A stretch of 64,000 bases of DNA. Origin: Wurfbainia villosa (Eukaryota; Streptophyta; Magnoliopsida; Zingiberales; Zingiberaceae). The position numbers and the translations under genes are program-made. The notes under the pieces are model-generated. The model was not told the DNA's origin. It made no database searches and was given only the letters and a program-made list of their open reading frames with translations. Where the stretch lies: the NCBI GenBank assembly GCA_025175895.1, contig CM045998.1:13253153-13317152 (forward strand), written 5' to 3'. Below are positions 26,351-37,138 of this stretch, piece after piece. Position 1 is the stretch's first letter; each line of letters begins with the position of its first letter.

Positions 26351-26894
26351 AGTAGTAGTATTCCATAGGCATAAAAAAATATTAAGAGTAAAAATCACAC
26401 TAATGGAATTCAGGAAAGAGTATCTAAAAATATAATTTTACTGAAGAGAAAAAATTGAGCATATGCAAACTATGTCAAAAAAAAATTGGAGGGGTAATAA
26501 GACCCAAGTGAAACTAATAGGGCATAAATCCTAGTGGAAAATAAGAGAGGGTTGCAAGATTGCAATCACTTGAAATGTATGCTCAACTATTTCCAACACG
26601 AATATCAAAGGATATAGAACTGAAATACTAACACATCTAAAAGAGATAGAAAATTACTTATTACATCTAGCTAATGTATTTTCTGACACTTGATTGTATA
26701 TTGGGTTCTAACAGACAAGTAAAAATAAGTTTTAAAGCATTCCACGGTATCAGATTGCATCCTAAGGGGGAACTTAACCAATTAATACAAAAATGCCTAT
26801 GTTCAAAAATGAAGTACAAAATATTGGAAAAAAAATACAGTTTCCAATAGTTGGCCGGCATAATATCACTAGAAACAAATATAGAGCAAACATG

Positions 26895-27205
26895 TGTTTT
26901 TGGTTCCGAAGGAGGTGCATCGCCCTCATCGATGCGGCCCAGAGGTGAGGCGGCGGCGGAATGGAGCTCGCAGTGAGATCAGCGACGTGCGGCGATCCAC
27001 AACGGCGGAGGGAAGGGCGGCGGCTCCGTCGGGTTGGGCACGGGCAAGAGCGTGGTGGTACGCCGCGCTGCAAGAGTGTGACCGCGTGCGATGCTGGCGC
27101 AGACGAGCTAGGCTAGGCTAGTGAGCACGAGCATGGGCGGAGTGTGACGGCGGAAGAACTGCTTGGCGCGGGGTGGCGACGCGAGGAAGAGGAATTGAAG
27201 TCCTT
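26895..27205 (-). other. GC-rich first-exon-like segment inside the second CACTA element
   Basis: A sharply bounded block of about 300 bp, very rich in CGCCG, lies immediately inside the right subterminal repeats. On the minus strand it would be the 5' exon or leader of a transcript running through the two exon-like blocks further left. ORFs exist on both strands, and none matches a family I know. Confidence 0.4.
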
Positions 27206-27309
27206 GCGAAAAATCTAAACCGGCGGACTCACGAGAAAAATATAAACTTATCATAAATTAATTAATCAAATTAATTATTTTAATGACCGAAATTAAAATA
27301 ATAGCCAAT

Positions 27310-27770
27310 TAAATTATTATAATTAGCGACGGAAATTTAATTCCGTCGCTAAGTAGCGACGGAATTATATTTCCGTCGGTAATTAGCGACGGAATTATAT
27401 TTCCGTCTTTAATAATTAGCGACGGAATTAAATTTCCGTCGCTAATTACCGCCGGATTAAATTTCCGTCGTTAATAATTAACGACGGAAGTAAATTTCCG
27501 TCGCTAATTAGCGACGGAATTTAATTCCGTCGCTAATTAGCAACGGAATTATATATCCGTCGTTAATAATTAACGACAGAATTAAATTTCCGTCGCTAAT
27601 TAGCGACGAAATTTAAAATCGGTCGTTAATTAGCGACCGATTAAATTATCGGTCACTAATTAACGACCAAAAATTTAATCGGTCGCTAATTAGCGACCGA
27701 TTTTAAATTCCGTCGCTAATTAGCGACGGAAATTTAATTCGGTCGCTAATTCGGTCGCTAAAACAGAGAT
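27310..27770. repeat. Right subterminal array of GCGACGGA motifs
   Basis: Alternating TTAGCGACGGAATT and TTTCCGTCGCTAATT copies every 20-40 bp change to the GCGACCGA form near 27,620 onward, ending 10-20 bp from the terminal repeat. Confidence 0.9.
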
Positions 27771-28170
27771 TTTTTGTAGTGTTGAGTCGTAGATATCTGA
27801 TAAAATCATGCATTTAAGGAATGAAGTCGACACGAATCAATTTCATAAGTTTGGCTCACGAGTTTAATGAGTAATTAATGTTTTCAAAATGGCATCGGTT
27901 CCATCAGAAACTAACAAAAAGAAATCCAAAAATCAAATTTGATGTGTCTTCTCCAAATCGTAAATTGCTTTATGAAATTTAAAATCATGATTCACTATAG
28001 ATTCATGATTCACGATCGATTTAAATCCGAATTAATTGCTTTAAAATTATTGATGGGCGTTGTTTTCCATGAATTACAAAGTTCGAGAGATCTCTTTCTT
28101 TAAAAGCCATATCATTCCTTTTTTAACCCTTTTTCCAGTTCTCCCAAGGAATTAATGCGGTTTCTGCTCT

Positions 28171-28178
28171 TATAAATA
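28171..28178 (+). promoter_or_regulatory. TATA box of the host-type gene
   Basis: TATAAATA lies 72 bp upstream of the chosen ATG, a normal spacing for a plant gene with a 40-50 bp leader. Confidence 0.75.
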
Positions 28179-28242
28179 CGCAAAGAGCAACTCAATTGGG
28201 AACGTGGAATTTCAAGGAGACGACGAAGCAGCGCCACCGGAC

Positions 28243-28656
28243 ATGAGCTCCGGCTGCCGCTCCTCCCTCCACTGCATCGACGCGCAAGAGCCACTGAAGG
28301 TCATCTACAGGATACCTTACAAGTGGCCGGACTCCGACGTCGCCTTCGTCAAGTCGGTGGTGGCAGCGCAAAGCGGAGGAGCTCGGCCGCCCGACCTCGC
28401 CGACGGCTGCTCGTGCCGGCAGATCTACCTGCGGAGCTACACCTTCACGAAGGAGGAGGCGGTGCTGCAGAAGACGCAGCGGTGCATCCGGAAAGTCAAG
28501 GACAGCGCCGCCGTCTTGCCGATCTTTTCCGCCGCCAGGAGCGCCGCCGACCGTAGCGAGGAGACGGAGAAGAGCAATAAGGGGAGCAAGAAGCTGAGCA
28601 CGGCGGTCCGCTCCGTCCTACTCTTCTGCGGCGCGAAGGCCCACGTGGCGGATTGA
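28243..28656 (+). CDS. Small plant-specific protein of unknown function, 137 aa, intronless
   Basis: An uninterrupted ORF from the first ATG after the TATA box to a TGA. A longer open frame begins at a GTG at 28,204 but has no ATG before 28,243. The protein has a central motif CRQIYLRSYTF (residues 58-68), a basic stretch KTQRCIRKVK (77-86), a Ser/Lys/Glu-rich linker (103-118) and a C-terminal hydrophobic patch VRSVLLFCGAK. There is no signal peptide or membrane segment. The Cys-Arg-Gln-x-Tyr-Leu-Arg-Ser-Tyr-Thr-Phe motif is, from memory, typical of a family of short uncharacterised angiosperm proteins; I cannot name a function. Third positions are strongly G/C, unlike the transposon ORFs around it. 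It sits between a CACTA element and a SINE and is the only intact non-transposon gene here. Confidence 0.8.
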   Translation: MSSGCRSSLHCIDAQEPLKVIYRIPYKWPDSDVAFVKSVVAAQSGGARPPDLADGCSCRQIYLRSYTFTKEEAVLQKTQRCIRKVKDSAAVLPIFSAARSAADRSEETEKSNKGSKKLSTAVRSVLLFCGAKAHVAD

Positions 28657-28719
28657 GGTGGACGGCGATCGATACTATCATGGGATTTAGTGGGAGTTAA
28701 ATTGTCTGATTTATATACT

Positions 28720-28725
28720 AATAAA
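28720..28725 (+). terminator. Candidate poly(A) signal
   Basis: AATAAA lies 64 bp after the stop codon of the 137-aa gene, followed by T-rich sequence. Confidence 0.5.
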
Positions 28726-28908
28726 ATACAAATTTTAGTTTCTACGGTCGATCAGTTGGCACATGAAGAAGCCAACGAGGTCAACCAGAACAAGATGGAT
28801 CATATTCAATTAAACCAATTTAGACTCTGTGCATGTGATTCCTACACGTCTCTTCTTAATAACAGTAATGTCTTGATAATTTTTCTATTATTTCAGATTA
28901 TATTTTAA

Positions 28909-30034
28909 TGGACGATAATTATCAAAAATTAGAAAAGTTCGTCATTTTTAAAAAAATTATGACTTCTACTCTCCAATTTACGATTCCGGTTTACCACTTT
29001 ACTCTTCTAAGTAAAAAAAAAAAAAAAACTTCTCTCTTTTTTTGTACAAAAAAAAAAAAAACTTCTCTCCTTAGTTAATATAAAAGGTGACGTAGCAGTC
29101 AACGACACAATTAATTAATTGTAACTTGGGCTCCCACTTCCCCTAAATACCATCGACGACCGGAGAGAAGCTGAGCAAGATGGAGTGGAGCAGAACCCTT
29201 CTACCGTCCTACCGTGCATCGGAATCCCTCGTCCTTCCATACCGGAAATTCTAATCTCTTCGGTTTAGTTTCAGCTAGTCTCTGGTTGTCGTCGGTCGAC
29301 TCCGCCTTCGTCGATTTGTCTCTAGGTGTTCGGCAAACCCCGGGAAGCAGAACGAATTCGATTCCGATGATGCCGATGAGATTGTCAGTATGAGAGGTGG
29401 GAAAACTTGAATCTGGTCGGTCGTCGTCTCATGGATCGTTGGGGTGTTGGCTATGTCGCGTGAACGAAGAGGGCCGTGGACGGAGGTGGCACTGCATGGA
29501 CCGAACGGTGGTGGTATTGTAAGCTAACTAGGAGCTGGTTTGCCTCTTCCTCGTCCATTTTCCTCTAATACTTGACTAATTCTATAAGAATATGGCACGC
29601 CAAACAGACTGTACAGGTTAGAGTTTGGAAATATCATGAATGAAAAGTTAGTTGTACTAAGTTTTGGATGATTAGAAAAGACAAAGCATCAATTAGGCGT
29701 GGCTTCAATAAACAAGGAATATGAGAGACACTAATTCATGTTCAAGGAAGACCATTGATTTTGTAGTTCGACAAGCTAAATCAATGAAATTAATTAGAAG
29801 GTATGAGGTTTAGGAAGAACTGTATATGGTGGCAGGATAGGATTCATCTTATGATGTTAAAGCTGTCCGAGGTCTGGTTGAAGTTTACTCGTGTCTTAAT
29901 TTGAAACCTTTTGTCTAACGCCTGTCATGATATTCATCCATTTCTTTCCTAGATGGTTGACTCATTTATTTTGCTGTATGAGAAATAAACATAAACCTGT
30001 TGGGAACCCTTTAATTTTCTATATTAGATCTTCA
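28909..30034. other. No recognisable gene; poly(A) runs and a GC-richer block
   Basis: Two A15-type runs with CTTCTCTC tails lie at about 29,015-29,065. At 29,130-29,520 is a GC-richer block with one ATG (29,180) opening a 24-codon frame. This may be a first exon of a gene whose remaining exons I cannot identify, because intron-like sequence follows to 30,034. No known domain was seen. Confidence 0.4.
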
Positions 30035-30053
30035 TGCATTATTGTATAACCTG

Positions 30054-30277
30054 CTAAAAGTTGGAATCTGTCCAACTAGTAGCTCCCTGTCATCCGTCCC
30101 AGGGCTGCGGCGAGAGGGAGATAAATCACGAGGGAGACTATGTCCCTGGACACAGTGGCAAGGCAGTGGATGGGCCATCTGAATCCAGGGGAAATTTTAG
30201 ACCCCACTTCGGAATCGACCCCAACCCATATGTTAAGCAACCACACTGTCTTACCATCGCACCATCCCCTTGGGGAC
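30054..30277 (-). mobile_element. tRNA-derived SINE, 224 bp
   Basis: Flanked by perfect 19-bp direct repeats TGCATTATTGTATAACCTG (30,035-30,053 and 30,278-30,296). On the minus strand the insert begins GTCCCCAAGGGGATGGTGCG. It has an A-box-like TGGTGCGATGGTAAGAC (30,264-30,248) and a B box GGTCGATTCC (30,220-30,211) about 30 bp apart, as in a tRNA-type RNA polymerase III promoter. It ends AACTTTTAG. There is no coding capacity. The long target duplication fits LINE-driven retroposition. Confidence 0.88.
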
Positions 30278-30589
30278 TGCATTATTGTATAACCTGAATA
30301 TATGCATGCTCGATCGATCATTTCACTATTTCAACATTATTTAATATGAAAGAGTTCAATGTTATTGGCAAAAATGTGTCAATACAGCTAGTATTTTCAT
30401 GATTTGCTATGCTAAACTGTTGGATGAAATATTGGTTTTTGAGGAATAAGTGGGGAGGTCCTGCAACTAGAATATACAATTATGTGGATGAGAGTCCCTC
30501 TAGTCAGGTGGTTGAGTCAGTGGTCAACGATCATGCTGAGGTGGTGGACAGTCCTAGTCAAATACAAGATGAACTAGCTCAAGCCTTTT

Positions 30590-31310
30590 AAGAAGGATCT
30601 TCTCCTATGTCTCGGCTTAGTAGTCTTGTCTCGGCAGAACTCTTATGTCTCAGCTCAGGGGAACCTTTTCTATATTTCGGCTCGGCTAGGTAAGTCGATC
30701 ATCTAGCTTGGTTCAGCTTACCATATTAATTGTACTATACGAGTCAAGTTAGCCAAAAGTTCCTTAACAAAAGCGTATTTGATCAGATAGATCATCCTCA
30801 TTAATAAAGCCACATGCTTCTTAAGATCATGTCTGGGAATCCACGCCTCCTTCAGCCATGCCTACATTTATGGAGCACGATCTCTTATCAACTGTGTTGG
30901 TTATTTTTCACAGAGTTTTCTTATCACACTTGCTCGTGCATTTAATGAGGGCATGCCTTCCTGGATTTCCCAATACGGATGCACCATTTTTCTTTAAAGG
31001 AAGCCCCCTCTGCGTGTGACCTCACCGTATTAATGGAGCCTTATCTCCCATCGCCCCTCTCACTGCTGCTTGGGTCAGTACGTCAACTCCGTTAATCATG
31101 TTCATGTACAACACCCACGTACTCTCTTGGAATCCTCACTGGACTCATCTTCTATATAAAGGTAATCAGGGAATTCTTAGGGGGGATCATCTTCACTTCT
31201 TGCCTTTTGTCATTCCTGTCTTGAGCATCAGAGGGGCATTACTGAGACACATCTCAGCGCCCTCTCTAACTCGTGTGCTAATCTCTTTCAGGCAGCTTAG
31301 ATGACCACTA
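30590..31310 (+). repeat. Probable 5' LTR and leader of the outer Ty3/gypsy element
   Basis: Upstream of the gypsy gag lies a promoter-like region with TCTATATAAAGG near 31,150. A TTGAGCATCAGAGGGGCATT segment like those in plant Tat-type LTRs follows. Exact ends, primer site and target duplication were not found, so the limits are approximate. Confidence 0.5.
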
Positions 31311-31519
31311 CCTTCTACTCCATTTCCCCTGAAGCTTATTCTGCCCCTCGAAGACTTTTGATCCAGTGCTTCCAGTCCCCGGAAGACCTCTCATCGTGCA
31401 AAATATGCTCCTCTCACCTCTGGCCCTGCGCACCCTGCCAACCTCTCGCCTTTGCCTTAGACTGCAATATAATTGGCGTCGCCTGTGGGAATACTCTCGC
31501 TCCAAGCTAAGGTGCAAAG

Positions 31520-32427
31520 ATGAGGGACTACAGAGAAGACTCAGAGAACCAAGGCTCCACGGAGAAAGAAACTTTGACAAAGGAGAACGTCGTCACCCTG
31601 GTCACCACTACCATGGAGGAAATTCTACGAAGGCATTTTTCCCAAAATCCGATCCCTGTTTCGGCGACTCTAGCTCCCTCTCTTGCGCCTGTTGTCATGG
31701 CCTTGACACCCTTGGCTTCGATTCCAGCCACTCCAGCTCTGCCTGAGTCATCCTTAGTCGCATCCCAAAGGGATCACCCTCGAGAAGCAGTCTCTCGGAG
31801 ATCACCTACGAAGGATCCCAGGAAGGGAAAGACTCCAATGAATAAGCATGGCACTCCTTTTTCTTCCGATATCGTGGCTGAGAGGTTAACCAAGCACTTC
31901 AAGTCGCTATAGATAGGAGAATATAACAACTCTTCTGACTCAGAATATCACCTCAATTGGTTTGAAAAGACAACCCTGCTACATAATTACACGAAGCGAG
32001 TGAAGTGCAAGGTTTTTTCTATCACCCTAGTCGGACCTGCTAATGATGGTTCGATAGACTGCCAAATGACTCCATCCACTCTTTTGTGGACCTCTGCACC
32101 CTATTTTTATGGCACTTTGCCATCAACAAAAGGTACCACAAAATTGCTCTCAGTCTCTTGTCTATGAAGTAAAGGAGCCAGAAGTCTTTGAGAGAGTATA
32201 TTCATCACTTCAATCAGGTAGCTATGGACGTACCTTCTGCCTCAACCGAGACATTGGTCAATGCTTTCTCTCAAGGGATGAGACAAGATGACTTTTCCAA
32301 GTCCTTAATGAAGAAGCCCCTTGCTGATTTCGAAGTTTTACTAGGCCAGACCAAGAGATACATCAATCTGGAAGAGGCCAAAACAGTTGCAGATGAACAT
32401 GACCCTAGAAGGTCTCATCCATCCTAG
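31520..32427 (+). pseudogene. Ty3/gypsy gag, broken
   Basis: The first frame (31,520-31,912) has TTTMEEILRRHF and a low-complexity linker and ends SDIVAERLTKHFKSL, followed by a stop. The gag core goes on in the same style (YNNSSDSEYHLNWFE, then LHNYTKRVKCKVF). It shifts frame near 32,040-32,190 and ends with YIHHFNQVAMDVPSASTE, ALTQG-like NAFSQGMRQ, and YINLEEAKTVADEH by 32,427. This is the retrotrans_gag pattern of plant gypsy elements. One stop and at least two frameshifts break it. Confidence 0.85.
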
Positions 32428-32895
32428 CCCAACAAAAAAGTTCCTTTCCTTGCCCAAGCTCGACCCCCTCATATACTCAATAGATATGTGCCTCATCAAG
32501 CCAAGGACAAAATTATCTAGGTCGTTCAAGAGGTTTCTAGTTCATCGGCCTTCCCAAGACTGGCTCAACGATTTTGCGCCTTTCATCAGGTATATGCACA
32601 TTCCACGCAGAAGTGTCACAAATTGGCAGATGAAATTTGGCAAGTGGTTCGAGAGCAACAATCCAGCGTAGGGACAAAAATTGATCCCCCGCGACTCAAA
32701 GCCGGACCAAAGCCGTTGAGAATTAAAGCCAATCCCGAGCCTACTAGATATACTCGACGACCCCGATCTCAAGAGCCTTAGCGACAAGCCAAGATGCCTC
32801 CAAGGTCTTTTGAGTTATCGTCGAGACAACATAGCTCCCAACACAAAAACTCCCACCTAGACATGTAGAATGCCTCTCACCGAGGTACAATTAAC

Positions 32896-33555
32896 ATGAT
32901 TGTAGGAGGAACAATAGATAGAGATTCCAACCGAGCGAGAAAGATCCACAGTCGATGCTTGGAGAACATGGAGGTGGGGTCTAACCAAAAACCAGGTGAA
33001 GGATTTTTAGTCAACTTTGGGCCCAAGGATTTGCGAGTAATCTCCATCCCCCATGATAATGCCTTGGTGATCCGAGCTACCATAGCCAACTATGATGTAG
33101 CTCGGATATTCATTGACATTGATAGTTTAGTCAACATTTTATTTAAAGAAGCTTTTGACCAAATGCAGATCGATCAAGCCGAACTCCAACTAATGAATAC
33201 CACCCTTTTTGGGTTCTCTAAACATGAAGTCTCACCACTTGGCCAGATTGACTTGCCTCTATCTCTGGGAGAAGAGCCTCTTCGCTGGACCAGACTCATC
33301 ACCTTCACCATAGTGGACACTGCCTCGGCTTACAATGTCATCTTTGGAAGACTAACTTTACATTCCTTCCAAGATGTCATCTCTACATACCATCAGAAGA
33401 TAAAGTTTCCAATGCCTAATCAAGTCGGGGAAATAAGAGGAGATCAAAAGGTCGCTAGAAAATGCTATGTGGAAACGAATCGACTCCAAGAAGAGTTGGC
33501 AAACAAAACCAGCGGAGGTATTTACTCTCAGAGAGGAGCCTTTAGGAGGAGATGA
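32896..33555 (+). pseudogene. Ty3/gypsy protease region, 219-codon open frame with altered active site
   Basis: The open frame runs INMIVGG-like MIVGGTIDRDSNRARK, then VNFGPKDLRVISIPHDNAL, then FIDIDSLVNILF, LFGFSKHEVSPLGQI and AYNVIFGRLTLHSF. This is the pepsin-like protease and linker of plant gypsy polyproteins. The catalytic DTGS is DIDS here, so it is unlikely to be active. The frame is linked to gag upstream only by disrupted sequence. Confidence 0.85.
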
Positions 33556-33639
33556 AGAGATACAAGTCTGGCATGACCAACCCAAGAAAACTGTCTAAAT
33601 AGTAGCTGACTTATCCTTGAGTTGAGACAGAAAGGCCTC

Positions 33640-34262
33640 TTAGCCAACCATGATGTTTTCGCCTAGCCAGAGGAAGAAGGCAAGGGAATCTTTCGAGCAA
33701 TAATAGAGCACAAGCTAAATATCCTACCAAGAGCCCACCCGGTGAAGCAAAAAAGAAGACATTTCGGCCTTGAAAAAAAAACAAATCATATGAGTCGAGA
33801 TACAGAAGCTAATGCGAGTTGGACACATCCGAGAGGTCCAATTTCCTTCCTAACTCACCAATGTAGTGTTGGAACCCAAACCTAAGGGTAAATGAAGGGT
33901 ATATATAGACTTTTGGGATCTTAATAAAGCATACCCCAATGATTGCTACCGTTTGCCTTAGATTGATCAATTAATTGATTCAACCTCAGGATATGAGCTC
34001 ATTTGTATGCTCGATGCCTATCAAGGATATCATCAGATCCCACTAGCCCAGGAAGATCAAGAGAGAGTCAGTCTTGTTACCTCGAATGACACTTTCAAAA
34101 TGTGCACGGTGAGATCCTTTCAAAGACCTCTCACTGTACACAATCTGTGGAATCCTTTCGATGAGATCACACTAGCCCAGGAAGACCTCTCATGCCATTC
34201 GGACTTAAAAATGTGGGTGTCACATATCAAAGGCCGATGGACAAGGTTTTCAAGTAGCAAAT
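33640..34262 (+). pseudogene. Ty3/gypsy reverse transcriptase N-terminal half, truncated
   Basis: The pieces are VLEPKPKG, DLNKAYPNDCYRLP, IDQLIDSTSGYELICMLDAY and QGYHQIPLAQEDQERVSLVT. They are followed by a MPFGLKNVGVTYQRPMDKVF block near 34,190-34,250. Several stops lie between. The catalytic YVDD segment, the rest of RT and RNase H are missing: the sequence stops at the junction with a copia LTR fragment and homology resumes only at about 44,640 with the end of RNase H and integrase. Confidence 0.85.
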
Positions 34263-34752
34263 GTTGAGGATACGGTGGCCGCTAGAGGGGGGGGGGTGAA
34301 TAGCATTTCGATGCGTCGATGGAATACGTTTCATGATCGCGTCTACAAATCGTGTTAGTGCACAACGGAATAATAGTAAAACAATAACACAGTACACAAT
34401 CACAAATACTACACAAGAATATAACGTGATTCGGAACCGAATGGTTCCTACTCCATGGATCGAGCTCTAAAGAGCTCTAGCGATGCCACAAACACCACTA
34501 AACAATAAAACTCCTTCTTGGAACAATCCGGAGGTGGAGAAACCTCATACAATAATTCTTGCAACAATAAGAATGAAAATACAAGCAAAATACACTAAAT
34601 GCAAGTAAAGAAAATTTTACAAAGAGTTTTAGATTGCTTGATCTTTGATTGCCTTGGACTAGCCTTGAAGACCCTTGATGCGCACGGATGCGACCTCGAA
34701 TCTCGCGATGGATACCGTCGAGGACTCAAAGTGCACGCTCGCGCTCAATGCC
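34263..34752 (-). repeat. Copia LTR fragment (end portion), minus orientation
   Basis: It starts TGTTGAGGATACGGTGGCCG and CTAGAGGGGGGGGG. It matches the R/U5 side of the copia LTR at 40,615 onward, including GGAGGTGGAGAAACCTC and AAAATACAAGCAAAATACAC. It is cut off at 34,752 where a gypsy LTR begins. Confidence 0.8.
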
Positions 34753-36069
34753 TGCAAGTGCACGGATGTCGTCAAGTAATAAAGATTATCGATCCCACAG
34801 GGACTGGGATTCGAATACCAATACACTTAGTGGTTGTAATTGTTCGGACGTGATCTCTAAGAGGTTACGGTTGGTGAGGTATGTCGGTGGACTCTACTCT
34901 GTACGGTGTCATACGGAGGAGGAAAGGAGTGTGCCGAGGTTTTCAAAGGTGATTCTAGGACTTCAGTTTCGCTTGCATATCATAGAACAATGTTGTCAAT
35001 TGGTGTTGTCTAGACGTTTACCTACAGTTTTGTAGAAGGGACATCATACACTCTCCTGCAGAGCCGCCGCATTCACTAGGAGCTATCTCCGCCCACAAGG
35101 ACGAGATAGACGGTACGAGGATGCCAAATCAATCCTTACGGTGGACCGTTTTCGATTCCATCGCACCCTTTTCCCTGCAGTTGCAGGAGATCAGGTTTAT
35201 CCCTAGGTTCCTTAATCAAATCTCCTAAATTTTAGATTGCGAGGGCTGTCACCACCTTGTATCGCCTAAGCACAGCGAAAAGAAAGCCAAACACACGTAG
35301 ATATAATAAAGAGCAACTACCAATTGTCAAATCAAATTTATGGCAAGAATTTAATATGAACCAACATTGTTTATGTACACAAGCTACTCTCTAATCCTAG
35401 AATCGAAAGTACTACTCCATAAATACAAAGGAAGAATCACAAAGCATGTCTAAGTTTGAATACAATAGAAGTAAAGCGCAGAAATAGAGATATACGATGT
35501 TTTTGTGATCTTCTCTCCGGCATTGTATTGCAAGTTGTGGACCTTCAGTGCCGTTCCTCCTCCCCGTTGCGAGTTATCGAAGCTTTTTAGGGCTTCGACG
35601 TGCCGTCCTAGCCGTCGTGCCTCCCCCCTAGGGTTTGGGCGGAGCCATTCTTATATAGACATCGCCTCGGATTGCTGCAAAATCCAGAAAAAGCCCTAGT
35701 CGCGCAAATCTGTCGGGCTGCCACACGGCCGTGTGTTTCCACACGGCCAGGCCGTGTGTTTCCACACGGCCAGGCCGTGTGCGGCCCTAGGGTGCTGATC
35801 TCGCCCATTGGACATGGCCGTGTGAATCCACATGCCCTGGTCGTGTCCCACTCTACGTCTAGCTGTGAAATGTCCTTCTTTTGCTTCGAAAATGCATCTT
35901 TTTCACCCGAAAAGCTAACCTGCACACAAAAGTACAACATGCAGATCTCCGAATCAGAAAATAGGAAATGCGTGCCAAAATAGAGTAACATATGCATGAA
36001 ACTAACATAAAATGCAATGAGATGTGAGCAAAAGCTACTCCTAAAACACTATATATTTTCCTCACATCA
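34753..36069 (-). repeat. Ty3/gypsy LTR, minus orientation, about 1.3 kb
   Basis: The left end is TGCAAGTGCACGGATGTCG followed by AAGATTATCGATCCCACAGG, a stretch common in Athila/Ogre-type LTRs. The right end ...CCTCACATCA abuts, on the minus strand, the polypurine tract GCAAAGATTTAAGTATGGGA. It is therefore the 3' LTR of a minus-strand element. A GGCCGTGTG/CACACGGCC repeat lies at 35,720-35,850. Confidence 0.75.
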
Positions 36070-37138
36070 CTTCTCCCATACTTAAATCTTTGCTTGTCCT
36101 CAAGCAAATATCAGTTCCATGAAATTTCAAAAAAAAATTTGTTCCATAATTAACATGTTAACTAAATTTATCAGGTGGTATTTGCAATCAAAGTAAAACA
36201 AATATGTTCTAGAACTTCACTATGTTAGCTTCTCGTGCTCGTGATAGGCGAACCATTCTTAAAGGATACCCGTTCCATGGTGAGTTAAGTCGTCACCCCA
36301 TAGCTTTCCTAAGGTTTTTGGCTCTTAGGCACTTACCTGCCCAAAGCGAGGGTCGTTCCCTAGATCTAGCATAAAGTCTCAAAGGCGTGCTCGGTATTGA
36401 GAGAAATTGGTAAGTATTTCCCCAGTAACCTAACTCAGTCTCAAAGGGGCACCTAGCCATTTCCATCCATGACAACTGTTTTTTTATCCCTCATAATCCT
36501 TTCTCTTTTATTTTTCTTTTCTTTTTTCTCTTTTTCTTTTGTTTCTTTTTTTATTTTCTCTCTTTATTTTTCGGCTCACTGGGATTTTGATTTTTTCGAA
36601 TGGGCTTACACAATCTGAGCATCTCCAGTAACTAAAATGCTAAGCCTAGAGTCACCTGTGGATTCCAAAGTACTAGACTACTGAAGTGAATCATAACTAG
36701 GTATGTACTAGATTCTCCCTTTCAGGATGTTCGACATGTGTAAGTGCAAAAACAAAGCTAACCAGTGTAAGTCTAGAACATTCAATAGAGCGAATAAAAT
36801 AAAATACCACAAGATAAATGGAGTTAAGCTACCTATGAGAACAACTCATGCAAGCAATTTTCAAAAATACTACTGAGGTAGCTTTACAGACAACAAAAAT
36901 CAAGTACTGAAAGAAACTCAATAACTCAGGCATGAATAAATGAAAATACCAGAAAAGAAATTACTGCTAGGAAACAAAACAAAGTAAACCTTGGGGTCTT
37001 CCCCCCAGACTTAAATGGAAATATACCTCTAATATGGTGGACGAGGTGGAAAGTCAGGGAGCCTAGGCATCTCTGGATCCTGGGAGAACCTGCTGCTGAG
37101 CCGCTGATGCCACATATACATGTGGTCGATCTGGGAGC
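36070..37138 (-). mobile_element. Truncated internal 3' part of the same gypsy element
   Basis: Reading minus from the right edge, a frame ends IDHMYMWHQRLSSRFSQDP and PEMPRLPDFPPRPPY before a stop near 37,032. About 960 bp without coding capacity then leads to the polypurine tract GAGGACAAGCAAAGATTTAA. Everything upstream, including the other LTR, is lost at the junction with a copia LTR fragment at 37,139. Confidence 0.6.

Larger units (their letters stand above)
23586..27781 (-). mobile_element. Non-autonomous CACTA element, 4.2 kb, carrying exon-like foreign DNA
   Basis: The left end is CACTACAAGAATATCATCAA and the right end is the reverse complement of CACTACAAAAAATCTCTG. The 3-bp target duplication TTG is at 23,583-23,585 and 27,782-27,784. 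About 1 kb at the left and 0.5 kb at the right are subterminal repeats (GCGACCGA or GCGACGGA and complements). No transposase motif was found inside. The interior holds GC-rich and exon-like segments, probably on the minus strand, which suggests gene capture. The short terminal repeat and subterminal motif differ from the first CACTA element, so it is a different subfamily. Confidence 0.9.

Noticed and set aside
30409..30591. 60-codon ORF MLNCWMKYWF...
   Set aside because: Coding-like in its second half, but no splice context, domain or partner exon could be found; left unannotated.
31366..31746. 126-codon ORF overlapping the gypsy gag start
   Set aside because: Out of frame with the gag homology at 31,520-31,912, with no family match.
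35608..35997. ORFs with HGR/HTRPGRV repeats
   Set aside because: They come from the CACACGGCC repeat inside a gypsy LTR.
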